The notes below the pieces were generated by a model, which made no database searches, was not told where the DNA came from, and saw only the letters and a program-made list of their open reading frames with translations. DNA of 64,000 nt from an uncultured Fidelibacterota bacterium (GTDB lineage Bacteria; Fidelibacterota; Marinisomatia; Marinisomatales; Marinisomataceae), in assembly GCA_902624275.1 (NCBI GenBank), contig CACNWW010000002.1:1-64000 (forward strand). The letters run 5' to 3'. How positions within the stretch are numbered: position 1 is the first letter of the stretch; every line of letters starts with the position of its first letter. A program made the position numbers and the translations under genes. This document shows positions 1 to 7,981 of this stretch, piece by piece.

Positions 1-990
1 TGAAGATAAAATTTCATTAAGATAGAATTTAGATTTTTCATAATTTTTAAACTCATCTGTCAAAAAAATTTCGTGAAGAATATAGTTTGCTTCAGCGGAT
101 ATTATACTTCCTCTATAATTTTGACTTAAAATGTCTAGATCATCAACAACAAATCTTGTTTTTCCAAGATCTATTTCAACTTTTAACAATTCCAATTGAA
201 GCTCACCTTCAATTTGCTCTAAACTACTATCTAACATTAAGGTTTTAATTTTTGCTGATGCTTGTTCAAAATCATTATTGATTCTCAATATCTTAATTAT
301 TTGAAGATGAGAATTATAAACTCTTTCAAAATTTAAAGATAAGTCTATAACTGCTTGATAATATTCCAATGCTTCATTATAACTTTTTCTTTCAAAAGAT
401 GAATTTGCAATATTGTAATAAATTTTTTCTTTTAAAATGCGATTTTCAGCTAAATCAACTCCGCTTTTCAAAAATTTATATGAATTATCAAAATCTTTAT
501 TTTTCATAAAAATTTCTCCTAATGATAATGCAATATTAGACTTTAATTTTTGATTATCAGTTGATAAAAATAATTCATTTAATTCTAAAATAGCATTTGA
601 ACTGCCAGATTTTTTATATTTTATCATTGATAACCAATATTTTGACTCATCATGGAAATCTGAATCTTCAAAAGAAAGAATGTCAAAAAAAATACGTTCA
701 GATTCTTCAAAATTATCAATAAAATATAGTGACTTTGCCTTTATAAATCTTGACTCAAGAACATATTTGCTATCAGGATAGTTATTTATTACTAAATCAG
801 ATTTTTCAATCGCTTTTTTATAATAATCTTCTCTTAAAATATCTTCTGTTTTAATATTTTCTTCAAATCTTGATTTTTCGGCCATTTCAAAATAAGATTT
901 TGCATTATAAAATGTATTAAAATAAGCACAGCCATTCAAAAAAATCAAAATACATAAAATTTTTATAATATTTGAATTAAATTCAGGCAT
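1..990 (-). CDS. TPR-type lipoprotein, 3' end cut by window edge
   Basis: A reading frame of 330 codons runs from an ATG at 990 to the left edge with no stop, so the C-terminus is outside the window. The N-terminus is a lipoprotein signal with lipobox LNGC (Cys 21), so the mature protein is probably membrane-anchored on the periplasmic side. The rest is helical, with repeated aromatic and small residues as in tetratricopeptide repeats (for example a segment reading YNIANSSFERKSYNEALEYY). BamD and YbgF/CpoB-like proteins have this layout, but no specific role can be assigned. Its start codon lies only 17 bases from the divergent bolA-family start. Confidence is good for a real gene, moderate for TPR, low for function. 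Confidence 0.8.
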   Translation of the reverse strand, partial: MPEFNSNIIKILCILIFLNGCAYFNTFYNAKSYFEMAEKSRFEENIKTEDILREDYYKKAIEKSDLVINNYPDSKYVLESRFIKAKSLYFIDNFEESERIFFDILSFEDSDFHDESKYWLSMIKYKKSGSSNAILELNELFLSTDNQKLKSNIALSLGEIFMKNKDFDNSYKFLKSGVDLAENRILKEKIYYNIANSSFERKSYNEALEYYQAVIDLSLNFERVYNSHLQIIKILRINNDFEQASAKIKTLMLDSSLEQIEGELQLELLKVEIDLGKTRFVVDDLDILSQNYRGSIISAEANYILHEIFLTDEFKNYEKSKFYLNEILSS

Positions 991-1007
991 CACATTACGA
1001 ATTTACA

Positions 1008-1295
1008 ATGAAGCTCGAAGAATTACAGAACATAATTTCTAAAAAAATTTCTGATGAAATTTCTGTAGAATACATTAATGTTTATGACTACACAGCACAG
1101 CATGAGAATCATGCTACGTTTGAAGGGAATTATCACTTGAGTATGACATTAGTAAGTCCAGATTTTGAGTCCATGAGTTTAATTGAAAGGCATCAGTTAG
1201 TTTATAAAGCGCTCGATGAGTACATGCATGGAGAAATTCATGCCCTGACAATGAAGACACTCACCCCTGAAGAATACAAGAACAGTCAAAAATAA
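1008..1295 (+). CDS. BolA family protein
   Basis: This 95-residue protein has the length and core pattern of BolA/IbaG proteins: the N-terminal helix, the His-containing HENHA loop, the F...S (VSPDF) strand, the RHQLVYKAL helix and the HAL segment near the end. BolA proteins usually partner monothiol glutaredoxins in iron-sulfur cluster delivery or act as morphology regulators; no glutaredoxin is nearby. Its TAA stop is followed directly by the ATG of the photolyase-related gene, so the two are probably co-transcribed and translationally coupled. The start is unambiguous because the next minus-strand gene begins 17 bases upstream. BolA versus IbaG cannot be separated from sequence alone. Confidence 0.85.
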   Translation: MKLEELQNIISKKISDEISVEYINVYDYTAQHENHATFEGNYHLSMTLVSPDFESMSLIERHQLVYKALDEYMHGEIHALTMKTLTPEEYKNSQK

Positions 1296-2783
1296 ATGAA
1301 GTCTTTACTTATTGTTTTAGGAAATCAACTTTTTGATAAAAGTAATCATCCGCAAGAAATATCCGATATTTTTATGTGCGAGGATTTCAATTTATGCACA
1401 TATGAAAAACATCATAAAAAGAAAATCTCTTTTTTTCTTACATCTATGAGAGAATACAGAGATGAAATGTCTGATTCTGGATATGAACTTCATTATAAAG
1501 ATTTTAATGATGGATTTGAATCCTCCTTTGTTTCAAAAATAGAAGAAACCATTGCAACTATTGAGCCAAACAAAATCTTTATCTATGAAATTGAGGACAA
1601 AAAGTTTGAATCTACGCTTTTAGGTTTTTTAGAAGATCAAAATATTGAATTTGAAGTTCTACAGTCCCCTATGTTTATTCATGAAAGGAGTTATTTTAAA
1701 AATTATCAAGAAGGAAAAAGAACCTTATTGCTTGAAAATTTTTATAGAAAAACACGAAAAGAGCTAAATATTCTTATGGAAGAAGGAAAACCGTTGGGCG
1801 GTCAATGGAATTATGATGAATTAAATAGAAAAAAAATACCGAAAGGTCTTGAAATTCCGTCTAATAAAAAATATTCAAGTACTCATCTATTAACAATAAA
1901 TGACTTTGTTGATAAAAATTTTACTGATCATCCTGGAGAAACATCAGCAGATTTTTGGGTTCCATTTAATCGAAAAGAGGCTCTTGAATATCTTAATAAA
2001 TTTTTCGAAATAAAATTTGAGCTGTTTGGTCCCTACGAGGATGCAATTTACGATAATCATAGTTTTTTATTTCATTCTGCAATTAGCCCCTTACTAAATA
2101 TTGGTTTACTGACTCCAATGGAAGTTATTGAAAAAGCGGTCGCATTTAGTGAATCAAATAAAATCTCTATCAACTCTGTTGAGGGCTTTGTAAGACAAAT
2201 AATGGGTTGGAGAGAATTTATCAGGGGAGTATATCAAACAAGAAGTAATAAACAGATTGGTTTTAATTTCTTTAAAAATGAGCGAAAAATGACTCAGGAC
2301 TGGTATGATGGTACAACAGGTATCGATCCGTTAGATAATGCCATAAAACTTACTTTAGAGCATGGATATACTCATCATATCAACAGATTAATGGTTATTT
2401 CAAATATTATGAATCTTTCCGGGATTCATCCTGATGAAATTTATAAATGGTTTATGGAAATGTTTGTTGATTCCTCAGAATGGGTTATGGTGCCAAACGT
2501 TTATGGTATGGGAACATTCGCTGATGGAGGTGTATTCTCAACAAAACCTTATATTTGTGGGTCAAGCTATATAATGAAAATGAGCAACTATAAGAAAGGC
2601 CCTTGGTGTGATATTGTTGATGGACTTTACTGGTCATTTATAAAAAATAATCTTGAATATTTTAAAACTAATCCTCGTCTAGCGGTGATGCCAAGAGCTT
2701 TAGAAAGATTAAAGGATGAAAGAAAAGAATTGATTTTTAGTGCATCAGAAAACTTTTTGAAAGAAAAAACTATTTCTTCTTAA
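1296..2783 (+). CDS. Cryptochrome/photolyase-related flavoprotein (FeS-BCP class) lacking the cluster ligands
   Basis: The 495-residue protein matches the deoxyribodipyrimidine photolyase-related family (PhrB-type bacterial (6-4) photolyases and CryB). Seen are the N-terminal Rossmann-like antenna domain starting LLIVLGNQLF, and the C-terminal FAD domain with GWREFIRG, YTHHINRLM, PNVYGM, FADGG and STKPY. PhrB binds a 4Fe-4S cluster through four cysteines, including a C-x2-C pair after the KPY segment. That pair is absent here; only Cys421 and Cys438 remain in the region, and the first ligand position near IDPLD is not Cys. The cluster is therefore probably absent, as in some marine relatives. 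Repair of UV lesions or a light-sensing role are both possible. Confidence 0.87.
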   Translation: MKSLLIVLGNQLFDKSNHPQEISDIFMCEDFNLCTYEKHHKKKISFFLTSMREYRDEMSDSGYELHYKDFNDGFESSFVSKIEETIATIEPNKIFIYEIEDKKFESTLLGFLEDQNIEFEVLQSPMFIHERSYFKNYQEGKRTLLLENFYRKTRKELNILMEEGKPLGGQWNYDELNRKKIPKGLEIPSNKKYSSTHLLTINDFVDKNFTDHPGETSADFWVPFNRKEALEYLNKFFEIKFELFGPYEDAIYDNHSFLFHSAISPLLNIGLLTPMEVIEKAVAFSESNKISINSVEGFVRQIMGWREFIRGVYQTRSNKQIGFNFFKNERKMTQDWYDGTTGIDPLDNAIKLTLEHGYTHHINRLMVISNIMNLSGIHPDEIYKWFMEMFVDSSEWVMVPNVYGMGTFADGGVFSTKPYICGSSYIMKMSNYKKGPWCDIVDGLYWSFIKNNLEYFKTNPRLAVMPRALERLKDERKELIFSASENFLKEKTISS

Positions 2784-2904
2784 GCTTATCTAAAATTTCT
2801 TCTAAAAGCTCGTTTGTTCTTTCCTGGCGAGTGACGTAAAAATAAAGCGGGTAAATTCCAAAAGTAATTAATGATAATAAAAGAAATTTTATAAAATGCC
2901 ACAT
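2770..2904 (-). CDS. Small DUF4234-like membrane protein (44 aa)
   Basis: A 44-codon frame starts with ATG at 2904, two bases beyond the stop of the thioredoxin-like gene, and ends with TAG at 2770. The product has one strongly hydrophobic segment (FLLLSLITFGIYPLYFYV) and then a charged amphipathic tail ending in Lys residues. The TFGIYPLYF wording resembles the start of DUF4234 membrane proteins. It overlaps the convergent photolyase gene by 14 bases. Position, coupling to the upstream gene and the composition support it, but at this length a chance frame is not excluded. Confidence 0.55.
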   Translation of the reverse strand: MWHFIKFLLLSLITFGIYPLYFYVTRQERTNELLEEILDKLKKK

Positions 2905-2906
2905 AA

Positions 2907-3476
2907 CTAATTCTCACTGTAATTTGGTGTTGGTGGAATACCTAATGAAATTTCAAACAAATCACTTTCTAATGTAGCTGATTCAGATGAAGGAGATTCA
3001 ACAATTCTACCCACTTCAACATCGTTATTTCTAACGATAAGAGTAGGAACATATCGAATATCTTTGCCTTCTTGTTCATTATCAGGGCTCACTTTGTCTC
3101 TGTCAACTGTGATTATAGTCAACTGATTAAAATCAATCCCAAGCTCAATAAAAATTTTTTCTAATCTTGGTACTTCTCTTCTGCTATCACCACACCATGT
3201 TCCAAGAAAAAGTTCATAGTTAAATTGATTAGGTTCGTAAATAGCTTCTAAGAGTTCATTGTCAAGTTCATAGCTATCAAATTCGTTATAATACCATCCT
3301 TTAAAAGGCTCTTGTTTTAATTCGTCAATTGAAACTTTGCCAAGCAACATTGGCTTTCCAGTTTTAGGATCTTCAAACATACCTTCAGGGATGTTTGAAG
3401 AATTATAAAAGAGATATGCTAATGCAAAACATGATATTGCAAAGCATAGAGAAAATATTTTATTTATCGAGTTCAT
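2907..3476 (-). CDS. Membrane-anchored thioredoxin-like protein with a single active-site Cys
   Basis: The 189-residue protein has an N-terminal hydrophobic anchor or signal peptide (residues about 5-25) followed by a thioredoxin fold. The active-site region reads TWCGDSRREVP, so the CxxC of thioredoxins is CGDS: the resolving cysteine is replaced by Ser. This WCGDSRRE form is typical of a family of thioredoxin-like proteins in Bacteroidota and relatives. A conserved cis-Pro is seen in RYVPTLIV. With one cysteine it would act by a monothiol mechanism or as a binding protein rather than as a classical disulfide reductase. Its start overlaps the end of the CPBP gene by 17 bases, so the two are likely co-expressed. 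Confidence 0.8.
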   Translation of the reverse strand: MNSINKIFSLCFAISCFALAYLFYNSSNIPEGMFEDPKTGKPMLLGKVSIDELKQEPFKGWYYNEFDSYELDNELLEAIYEPNQFNYELFLGTWCGDSRREVPRLEKIFIELGIDFNQLTIITVDRDKVSPDNEQEGKDIRYVPTLIVRNNDVEVGRIVESPSSESATLESDLFEISLGIPPTPNYSEN

Positions 3477-4353
3477 TGTAGTACTTAAATATTAAATAAG
3501 TACAAATTATGGTACAAGATAAAGTAATTACAGATCCCTCGATTCCAAATGCTCCCCCTGAAACAATGTCAGGAACATTGCCAGTATTTTCATGACTTAT
3601 CATTTTCCATGAATCAACATTAATACCGCTAATTTCAAAACCAAAAAGTCCTTGAAAAAAGTTCCATCCAAAATGAAAAAATGTTGGAAACCATAAATTT
3701 TTAGTAAATGTATAGCTTATTCCAAGAATGAATCCTGCAGCAAACAGTTCGGTCATTGGTACCCAGGTACTCCAAACACTCGGATTACCAGAATGTAATA
3801 ATGCAAATAATAATGAGGATCCGGCAAGTGCAATCCATCTATTATTTGTTGAATCCATCATATTATTCAAGATATATCCTCTAAAAATTAATTCTTCATC
3901 AAATGCAGCCATAAACAACATCATACTTACAATAAACACCCCAGGCTTAAATCCAACATACCCAGTAATATTGATAGCGCCTATAAGCCATAAAACTAAA
4001 AATAACCCTCCAATGAATGCCAATGCAAAACCTAAACCAATAAGCATCTCATTAGCTTTGTCTTTTACAGATAATCCAATAGACATTAAAGGTTTTCTAT
4101 CGATAAACTTAGTAGCAACCCACAATGCGGCAAAACTTCCCAGAAGAGAAAATGCTGTTAAAATTAACATTACAGGTGAATCAAAACTCATTTCGCTAAA
4201 TAAAGCTTCAGCAGAATCTGGATTTGCCATGTCTACCCCAGAAGATACCATGATCAATATTACTCCAACAGATTGTACCAAACCCATGATTATCAACCAT
4301 ATTGGCATAAAAATTATTGCTCTTAAAAATCCATTTTTTATCCTTGGTTCCAT
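3460..4353 (-). CDS. CPBP family intramembrane metalloprotease
   Basis: A polytopic membrane protein of 297 residues with the three CPBP/Abi (PF02517) motifs: EE-x3-R as DEELIFRG, then a His in ALLHSGNP, then HFGWNF. These residues form the metal site of the Rce1-type glutamic/metallo intramembrane proteases. Substrates in bacteria are mostly unknown; some members give bacteriocin self-immunity or process lipid-modified proteins. The start is set at the ATG at 4353 (protein start MEPRIK), preceded by AAGGAAAA and lying just after the stop of the MORN-repeat gene; a longer frame with ATG at 4383 would overlap that gene. Confidence 0.82.
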   Translation of the reverse strand: MEPRIKNGFLRAIIFMPIWLIIMGLVQSVGVILIMVSSGVDMANPDSAEALFSEMSFDSPVMLILTAFSLLGSFAALWVATKFIDRKPLMSIGLSVKDKANEMLIGLGFALAFIGGLFLVLWLIGAINITGYVGFKPGVFIVSMMLFMAAFDEELIFRGYILNNMMDSTNNRWIALAGSSLLFALLHSGNPSVWSTWVPMTELFAAGFILGISYTFTKNLWFPTFFHFGWNFFQGLFGFEISGINVDSWKMISHENTGNVPDIVSGGAFGIEGSVITLSCTIICTYLIFKYYNELDK

Positions 4354-4354
4354 T

Positions 4355-4768
4355 TTATTTTCCTTCGTTAATTGGTTTACCATTTTTGTATTTTACTATC
4401 TCAATTAATTGACCTAGATCGTCAAAGAAAGATACATCTCCATTTAAATTCCCACGCTTGTACTCAACTTGTACATAAATCTGTCCATTCTCATGGTAAA
4501 ATGTATACAATCCATCAAATTTACCATTACGATAATTTGCTTCTGTTCTTATAGCGCCACTCTCATAGAAATCTTTATATGGCCCATGATTCATTCTCCC
4601 TTTAACAGTCCTAATCATTTTAACTCTCACCTGCTTTTCATCGTAATATTCTGTATAAATTCTTTGCCCAGTGTTCCTATTGAAGACATTAGTTTCAAAG
4701 CCACCATTAGTTACAGTTTGTGCATAACTAAATGCTATCATACAAATAAGGAAAATTAATTTTTTCAT
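4355..4768 (-). CDS. Secreted MORN-repeat protein
   Basis: A signal peptide (cleavage probably after SYA, residue 16) is followed by about 120 residues with at least four MORN_2-type units: Y-E-x-G-x-I/L, then N/K-G-K-x-x-G (for example FYESGAIRTEANYRNGKFDG and FYHENGQIYVQVEYKRG). These hairpins stack into an extended beta sheet. Databases often label such proteins YwqK family antitoxins, but that name is by homology only and no toxin is adjacent. Probably exported to the periplasm or cell surface. It sits immediately upstream of the CPBP protease in the same direction. Confidence 0.75.
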   Translation of the reverse strand: MKKLIFLICMIAFSYAQTVTNGGFETNVFNRNTGQRIYTEYYDEKQVRVKMIRTVKGRMNHGPYKDFYESGAIRTEANYRNGKFDGLYTFYHENGQIYVQVEYKRGNLNGDVSFFDDLGQLIEIVKYKNGKPINEGK

Positions 4769-4770
4769 TT

Positions 4771-4968
4771 TTACTTTTTTTCCATAGTAAATATTTCTTC
4801 TAAGCTCTTGTTAAAAAAGCGTGTAATTTTGATAGTCAAGGTAAGAGATGGGTCAAACTTACCAGTTTCAATTGCATTGATAGTTTGCCTACTTACACTC
4901 AAAGATTCAGCCAAATCCTTTTGACTGATCTTCATTTCATTTCTTAGTTTTTTAATATTGTTTTTCAT
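4771..4968 (-). CDS. XRE-family HTH regulator (65 aa)
   Basis: A minimal helix-turn-helix protein of the YozG/Cro type: the whole chain is one HTH_3 domain, with the recognition core near residues 14-40 (ISQKDLAESLSVSRQTINAI). Proteins of this size are commonly encoded with a small membrane protein, and here the start overlaps the stop of such a gene by one base (TAATG). The pair is probably self-regulated. It probably represses or activates its own small operon; targets cannot be deduced. Confidence 0.85.
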   Translation of the reverse strand: MKNNIKKLRNEMKISQKDLAESLSVSRQTINAIETGKFDPSLTLTIKITRFFNKSLEEIFTMEKK

Positions 4969-5411
4969 TATTCATAGAATTTTTTATAAAAATATACTTG
5001 ACCAATTACCATTCCTAAAATGGAGCATAAACCATAATCTGTCCATGCAGGTTGATAATTAGTGTAAATAGATACATAATGCAAAATGAAACCAAAAATT
5101 GCAAAACCTAGAAAACCTGCCATTAATGAGAAATCATGAAACTTTTTATATAATTCGTCCTGATTTTTATATAATACAAAAGAGTATTTTATAGTAAAAA
5201 AACCAGCAATTAATGTTAATACAGGCATAATATAAAATAACGAAGGATGAAAAATCTCGGACCACAATGTCAAAGATGATTTATCTGAAGAAAGCCCAAA
5301 TAAAAATCCACAAAGCAAAGCCCATAAAAAAACTTTTTTAGAAGTTTTTTTATCTTCACTACTTAATGAAGAATATTTAAACCATAAACCTTTATGTGTT
5401 ATTTTAGTCAT
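4968..5411 (-). CDS. Four-TM membrane protein paired with XRE regulator
   Basis: This 147-residue protein has about four hydrophobic segments (near residues 27-43, 55-78, 92-112 and 125-142) and a charged N-terminus. I do not recognise a specific family; the arrangement of a short membrane protein with a downstream YozG-like regulator is common in Firmicutes and Bacteroidota, where the membrane partner is often annotated DUF2178 or hypothetical. The stop and the regulator start overlap, which ties their translation together. No enzyme motif is visible. Confidence 0.7.
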   Translation of the reverse strand: MTKITHKGLWFKYSSLSSEDKKTSKKVFLWALLCGFLFGLSSDKSSLTLWSEIFHPSLFYIMPVLTLIAGFFTIKYSFVLYKNQDELYKKFHDFSLMAGFLGFAIFGFILHYVSIYTNYQPAWTDYGLCSILGMVIGQVYFYKKFYE

Positions 5412-5507
5412 TATTTCTCCTTAATATCTTTTAGTAAAAAATTACATAATAGTAAAATAAACTAATTAAAATGTCAAGTACACTTTACAAAAAAGGAATA
5501 TTTAAAA

Positions 5508-6902
5508 ATGAGAAATTTAATATTTATTATTTCAATTTTTCTTATCATAGGATGCAATACATCAAACGAAAATATAAATATTGAGAAAAAATATAATATT
5601 TATATCAGCAAATTATCAGATAAAGAAATTGAAGAAAATTTAAAAAATGGTTTAAAACCTATTGCTGTTAAAGACAACATTGATGTTGTGGGCTTCGCTA
5701 ATACTGCAGGATCAAAAGCATTGGAAAATAATTTTCCAGAAAAAAATGCTTTTTTAGCTCAAAAACTGATTGATAACGGTTACTTCATTATTGGTAAAAC
5801 AAATCTATCAGAATGGGCTAACTTTCGTTCTTCTTCCTCTACAAGCGGTTGGTCTAGTATGGGAGGTCAAACTATTAACCCTTATGGTGAAATGAGAACC
5901 CCATGCGGTTCAAGTTCTGGATCTGGAGTTGTAGTTGCAACTGGACTCGTTAATGTAGCAATTGGTACAGAAACCAACGGATCAGTAAGCTGCCCTTCTT
6001 CTGTTAATGGTATTGTTGGTATTAAGCCAACAGTTGGACTTGTTAGTAGATCAGGAATTATTCCAATCTCTTCAACGCAAGACACAGCTGGGCCCATGGC
6101 TAATTCGGTTACCTCTGCAGCCAAAGTATTAGAAGCCATTTCTGGTGTTGATCCAAATGATTCAGCAACACTGAGTATTCCTAAAGATTTTAATTTCAAT
6201 TTTACTTCTGATTTAAATAATGCAAGTCTTGCTGGAAAAAGATTTGGACTCTTACCAACTGGTAGTATGAATTCCGATGGAAAATTAATGTTAAAGAAAA
6301 TAAGAATGATGCTTGAAGAAGCTGGAGCAATTGTTGTAGATATTGAAGATAATAGAGAATATCCTGGTCCAGAAGAATTGCTTGTATTATTATATGAATT
6401 CAAGGTTGGTTTAGAACAATATTTGGCAAGCTCAAATTCAGAATTTAAAACTCTTGGTGAACTAATTGCTTTTAATGAAGAGAATAAAGATGATGTACTA
6501 AAACACTTTGATCAAAGCCATTTTTATGATAGCAATAAAACAACTTCCCAAAAAGAAGAATACTTAATTGCGCTTGGGCGCGTTCTTCAAACTAGAGATG
6601 AAATTGATAGCTTTATTAAAGAATATAACATTGAAGCTTTAGTAGGTCTTTCATGGAGTCCAGCTTGGGCTATCAATCATGATGGAGGCGATGATGAAGC
6701 AATTGCAGAATACAAATTTTGGGTTAATGGAAGCTTTGCAGCAATGGCAGGATATCCTCACATAACTATTCCTTTTGAATACGTTGACAATCTCCCGATT
6801 GGTATGTCATTTATTGGGTCAAAATGGGATGATAAAAAATTAATCGAATTTGCATATGCTGCAGAACAATTAATTCAATTTAAACCTACACCAAACCTCT
6901 GA
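5508..6902 (+). CDS. Amidase signature family lipoprotein
   Basis: The protein has a lipoprotein signal (lipobox IIGC, Cys 16) and then an amidase-signature domain. The catalytic Ser-cisSer-Lys triad is visible: Lys55 in AVKDNIDV, cis-Ser135 in CGSSSGSG and the nucleophile Ser159 in TETNGSV, with the usual 24-residue spacing between the two serines. The family hydrolyses amides; as an exported lipoprotein it is unlikely to be GatA and more likely acts on external amides or peptides. At 464 residues it is slightly shorter than many secreted relatives (about 500-530). An AAAAGG-type ribosome site lies 11 bases before the ATG. The next small ORF starts inside its stop codon. Confidence 0.88.
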   Translation: MRNLIFIISIFLIIGCNTSNENINIEKKYNIYISKLSDKEIEENLKNGLKPIAVKDNIDVVGFANTAGSKALENNFPEKNAFLAQKLIDNGYFIIGKTNLSEWANFRSSSSTSGWSSMGGQTINPYGEMRTPCGSSSGSGVVVATGLVNVAIGTETNGSVSCPSSVNGIVGIKPTVGLVSRSGIIPISSTQDTAGPMANSVTSAAKVLEAISGVDPNDSATLSIPKDFNFNFTSDLNNASLAGKRFGLLPTGSMNSDGKLMLKKIRMMLEEAGAIVVDIEDNREYPGPEELLVLLYEFKVGLEQYLASSNSEFKTLGELIAFNEENKDDVLKHFDQSHFYDSNKTTSQKEEYLIALGRVLQTRDEIDSFIKEYNIEALVGLSWSPAWAINHDGGDDEAIAEYKFWVNGSFAAMAGYPHITIPFEYVDNLPIGMSFIGSKWDDKKLIEFAYAAEQLIQFKPTPNL

Positions 6903-7015
6903 TGTTCGAAAGTCTAGAAATAATATTAATTGTAATTATTGGACTATTTATTGTTTCAATTATTCTAATCATTTTGAGAGATATGATTAGGGGAATTTTG
7001 GACAGATTTAAGTAA
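6902..7015 (+). CDS. Single-pass membrane micro-protein (37 aa)
   Basis: A 37-codon frame begins at the TGATG overlap with the amidase stop and ends with TAA at 7013-7015, three bases before the convergent thioredoxin-like gene. The product is one transmembrane helix (LEIILIVIIGLFIVSIILII) followed by a basic tail ending in RFK. Translational coupling to the amidase and the clean fit in the gap argue for a real gene. No function can be proposed beyond a membrane-bound accessory peptide. Confidence 0.5.
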   Translation: MFESLEIILIVIIGLFIVSIILIILRDMIRGILDRFK

Positions 7016-7018
7016 AAA

Positions 7019-7570
7019 TTATTTCCACTTTATATTGCAACCCATTGAGGGATGTTGATCTGAAGGAATTGGAACTCCCTTCAATAAATTTGAGCAAGCA
7101 TTTCTGAGATCGCTTCCTGAAACTTCAATATCATTTCCTGGAGATGAATTATCCATTCTTCCTCTATATACTAACATATCATTATTATCAAATAAGTAAA
7201 ATTCCGGAGTACATTCTGCCCTTAATACTTTTGCAATATCTTGGGTTTCATCAAATAAATAAGGAAAGGATAATCCAAGATTTAAAAATAGTTCTTTCAT
7301 TTGATCTGGCCCGTCTTGAGGATAATTCACTATATCATTAGAACTGATTGCTAAAAAATTGATTGAATCACCAAAATCTTTATTCATCCTTTTTAACTCT
7401 TCATGATAATGAATTACATAAGGGCAGTGATTACAAATAACCATAATTAATGAAGGCTTATCATTAGACAAGGATGATGATGTATATATTTGATCATCTA
7501 ATACGTTTTTGAGCTCAAAATGAGGGATTTTCGTGCCTAATTCAAGCATTGAGGAATATGTTAAAGCCAT
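7019..7570 (-). CDS. Thioredoxin-fold peroxiredoxin-like protein (CNHCPYV type)
   Basis: The 183-residue protein has an AhpC/TSA-like thioredoxin fold with the motif CNHCPYV near residue 46, an intact CxxC. This family of about 180-200 residues is usually annotated 'thioredoxin family protein' and lacks a signal peptide, so it is probably cytosolic. Further features are the cis-Pro region CTPEFYLFD and a C-terminal HPSMGCNIKWK tail typical of the family. It likely reduces peroxides or disulfides. It is the last gene of a short minus-strand run (8827 to 7019), separated by 3 bases from its upstream neighbour. Confidence 0.83.
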   Translation of the reverse strand: MALTYSSMLELGTKIPHFELKNVLDDQIYTSSSLSNDKPSLIMVICNHCPYVIHYHEELKRMNKDFGDSINFLAISSNDIVNYPQDGPDQMKELFLNLGLSFPYLFDETQDIAKVLRAECTPEFYLFDNNDMLVYRGRMDNSSPGNDIEVSGSDLRNACSNLLKGVPIPSDQHPSMGCNIKWK

Positions 7571-7573
7571 AAT

Positions 7574-7975
7574 TTATAGTCCAAGAATTATTACATAAGA
7601 ATGTACTAATAAAATTAACATTGTAGTTAAAACACTGAGAGAATGTAAAAGCTTAAACTTTTGATTATTACCTTCATCCCTACTTTTATTCGTTGCAGGT
7701 ATTATTAAAAAATTGATTGTCATTAATAGAAATGTTGTAAAATAAATAATCTTTAAAAAAGGTGATGTTTCAACTACAAATGAATTGATTATCATGATTA
7801 AGCTGAGCAATGCAATAAATTTAAAAAGTTTTGGAAAAATATTTCTTATTAACTTTCTTGCATTATCCTGTTCTAAAGTGGTGAAAATTGTAGGAGCAAT
7901 TATAGCTGATTGTAAGATTATCGTTCCAACAATTATTCCAGAAAACAAAATATTTATATTATTTAAAGTAGACAT
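7574..7975 (-). CDS. DUF4149-like four-helix membrane protein
   Basis: A 133-residue integral membrane protein with four predicted helices (about residues 8-28, 49-68, 73-91 and 110-130). The pattern of a first helix with G-x-x-x-G and Q, followed by a P-x-x-F-x-x-L loop (APTIFTTLEQ), matches DUF4149/TMEM205-like proteins, whose function is not established. It is packed between the thioredoxin-like gene and the flavodoxin-like oxidoreductase, with gaps of 3 and 6 bases. Confidence 0.65.
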   Translation of the reverse strand: MSTLNNINILFSGIIVGTIILQSAIIAPTIFTTLEQDNARKLIRNIFPKLFKFIALLSLIMIINSFVVETSPFLKIIYFTTFLLMTINFLIIPATNKSRDEGNNQKFKLLHSLSVLTTMLILLVHSYVIILGL

Positions 7976-7981
7976 AAATCT

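Noticed and set aside
3728-4408. Plus-strand frame of 226 codons opposite the CPBP gene
   Set aside because: It mirrors a well-supported membrane protease frame; codon use and lack of homology features indicate an antisense shadow.
4355-5411. XRE regulator with MORN protein as a toxin-antitoxin system
   Set aside because: The 'YwqK antitoxin' label is a database name; no toxin-like gene is present and the XRE gene is coupled to a membrane protein instead.
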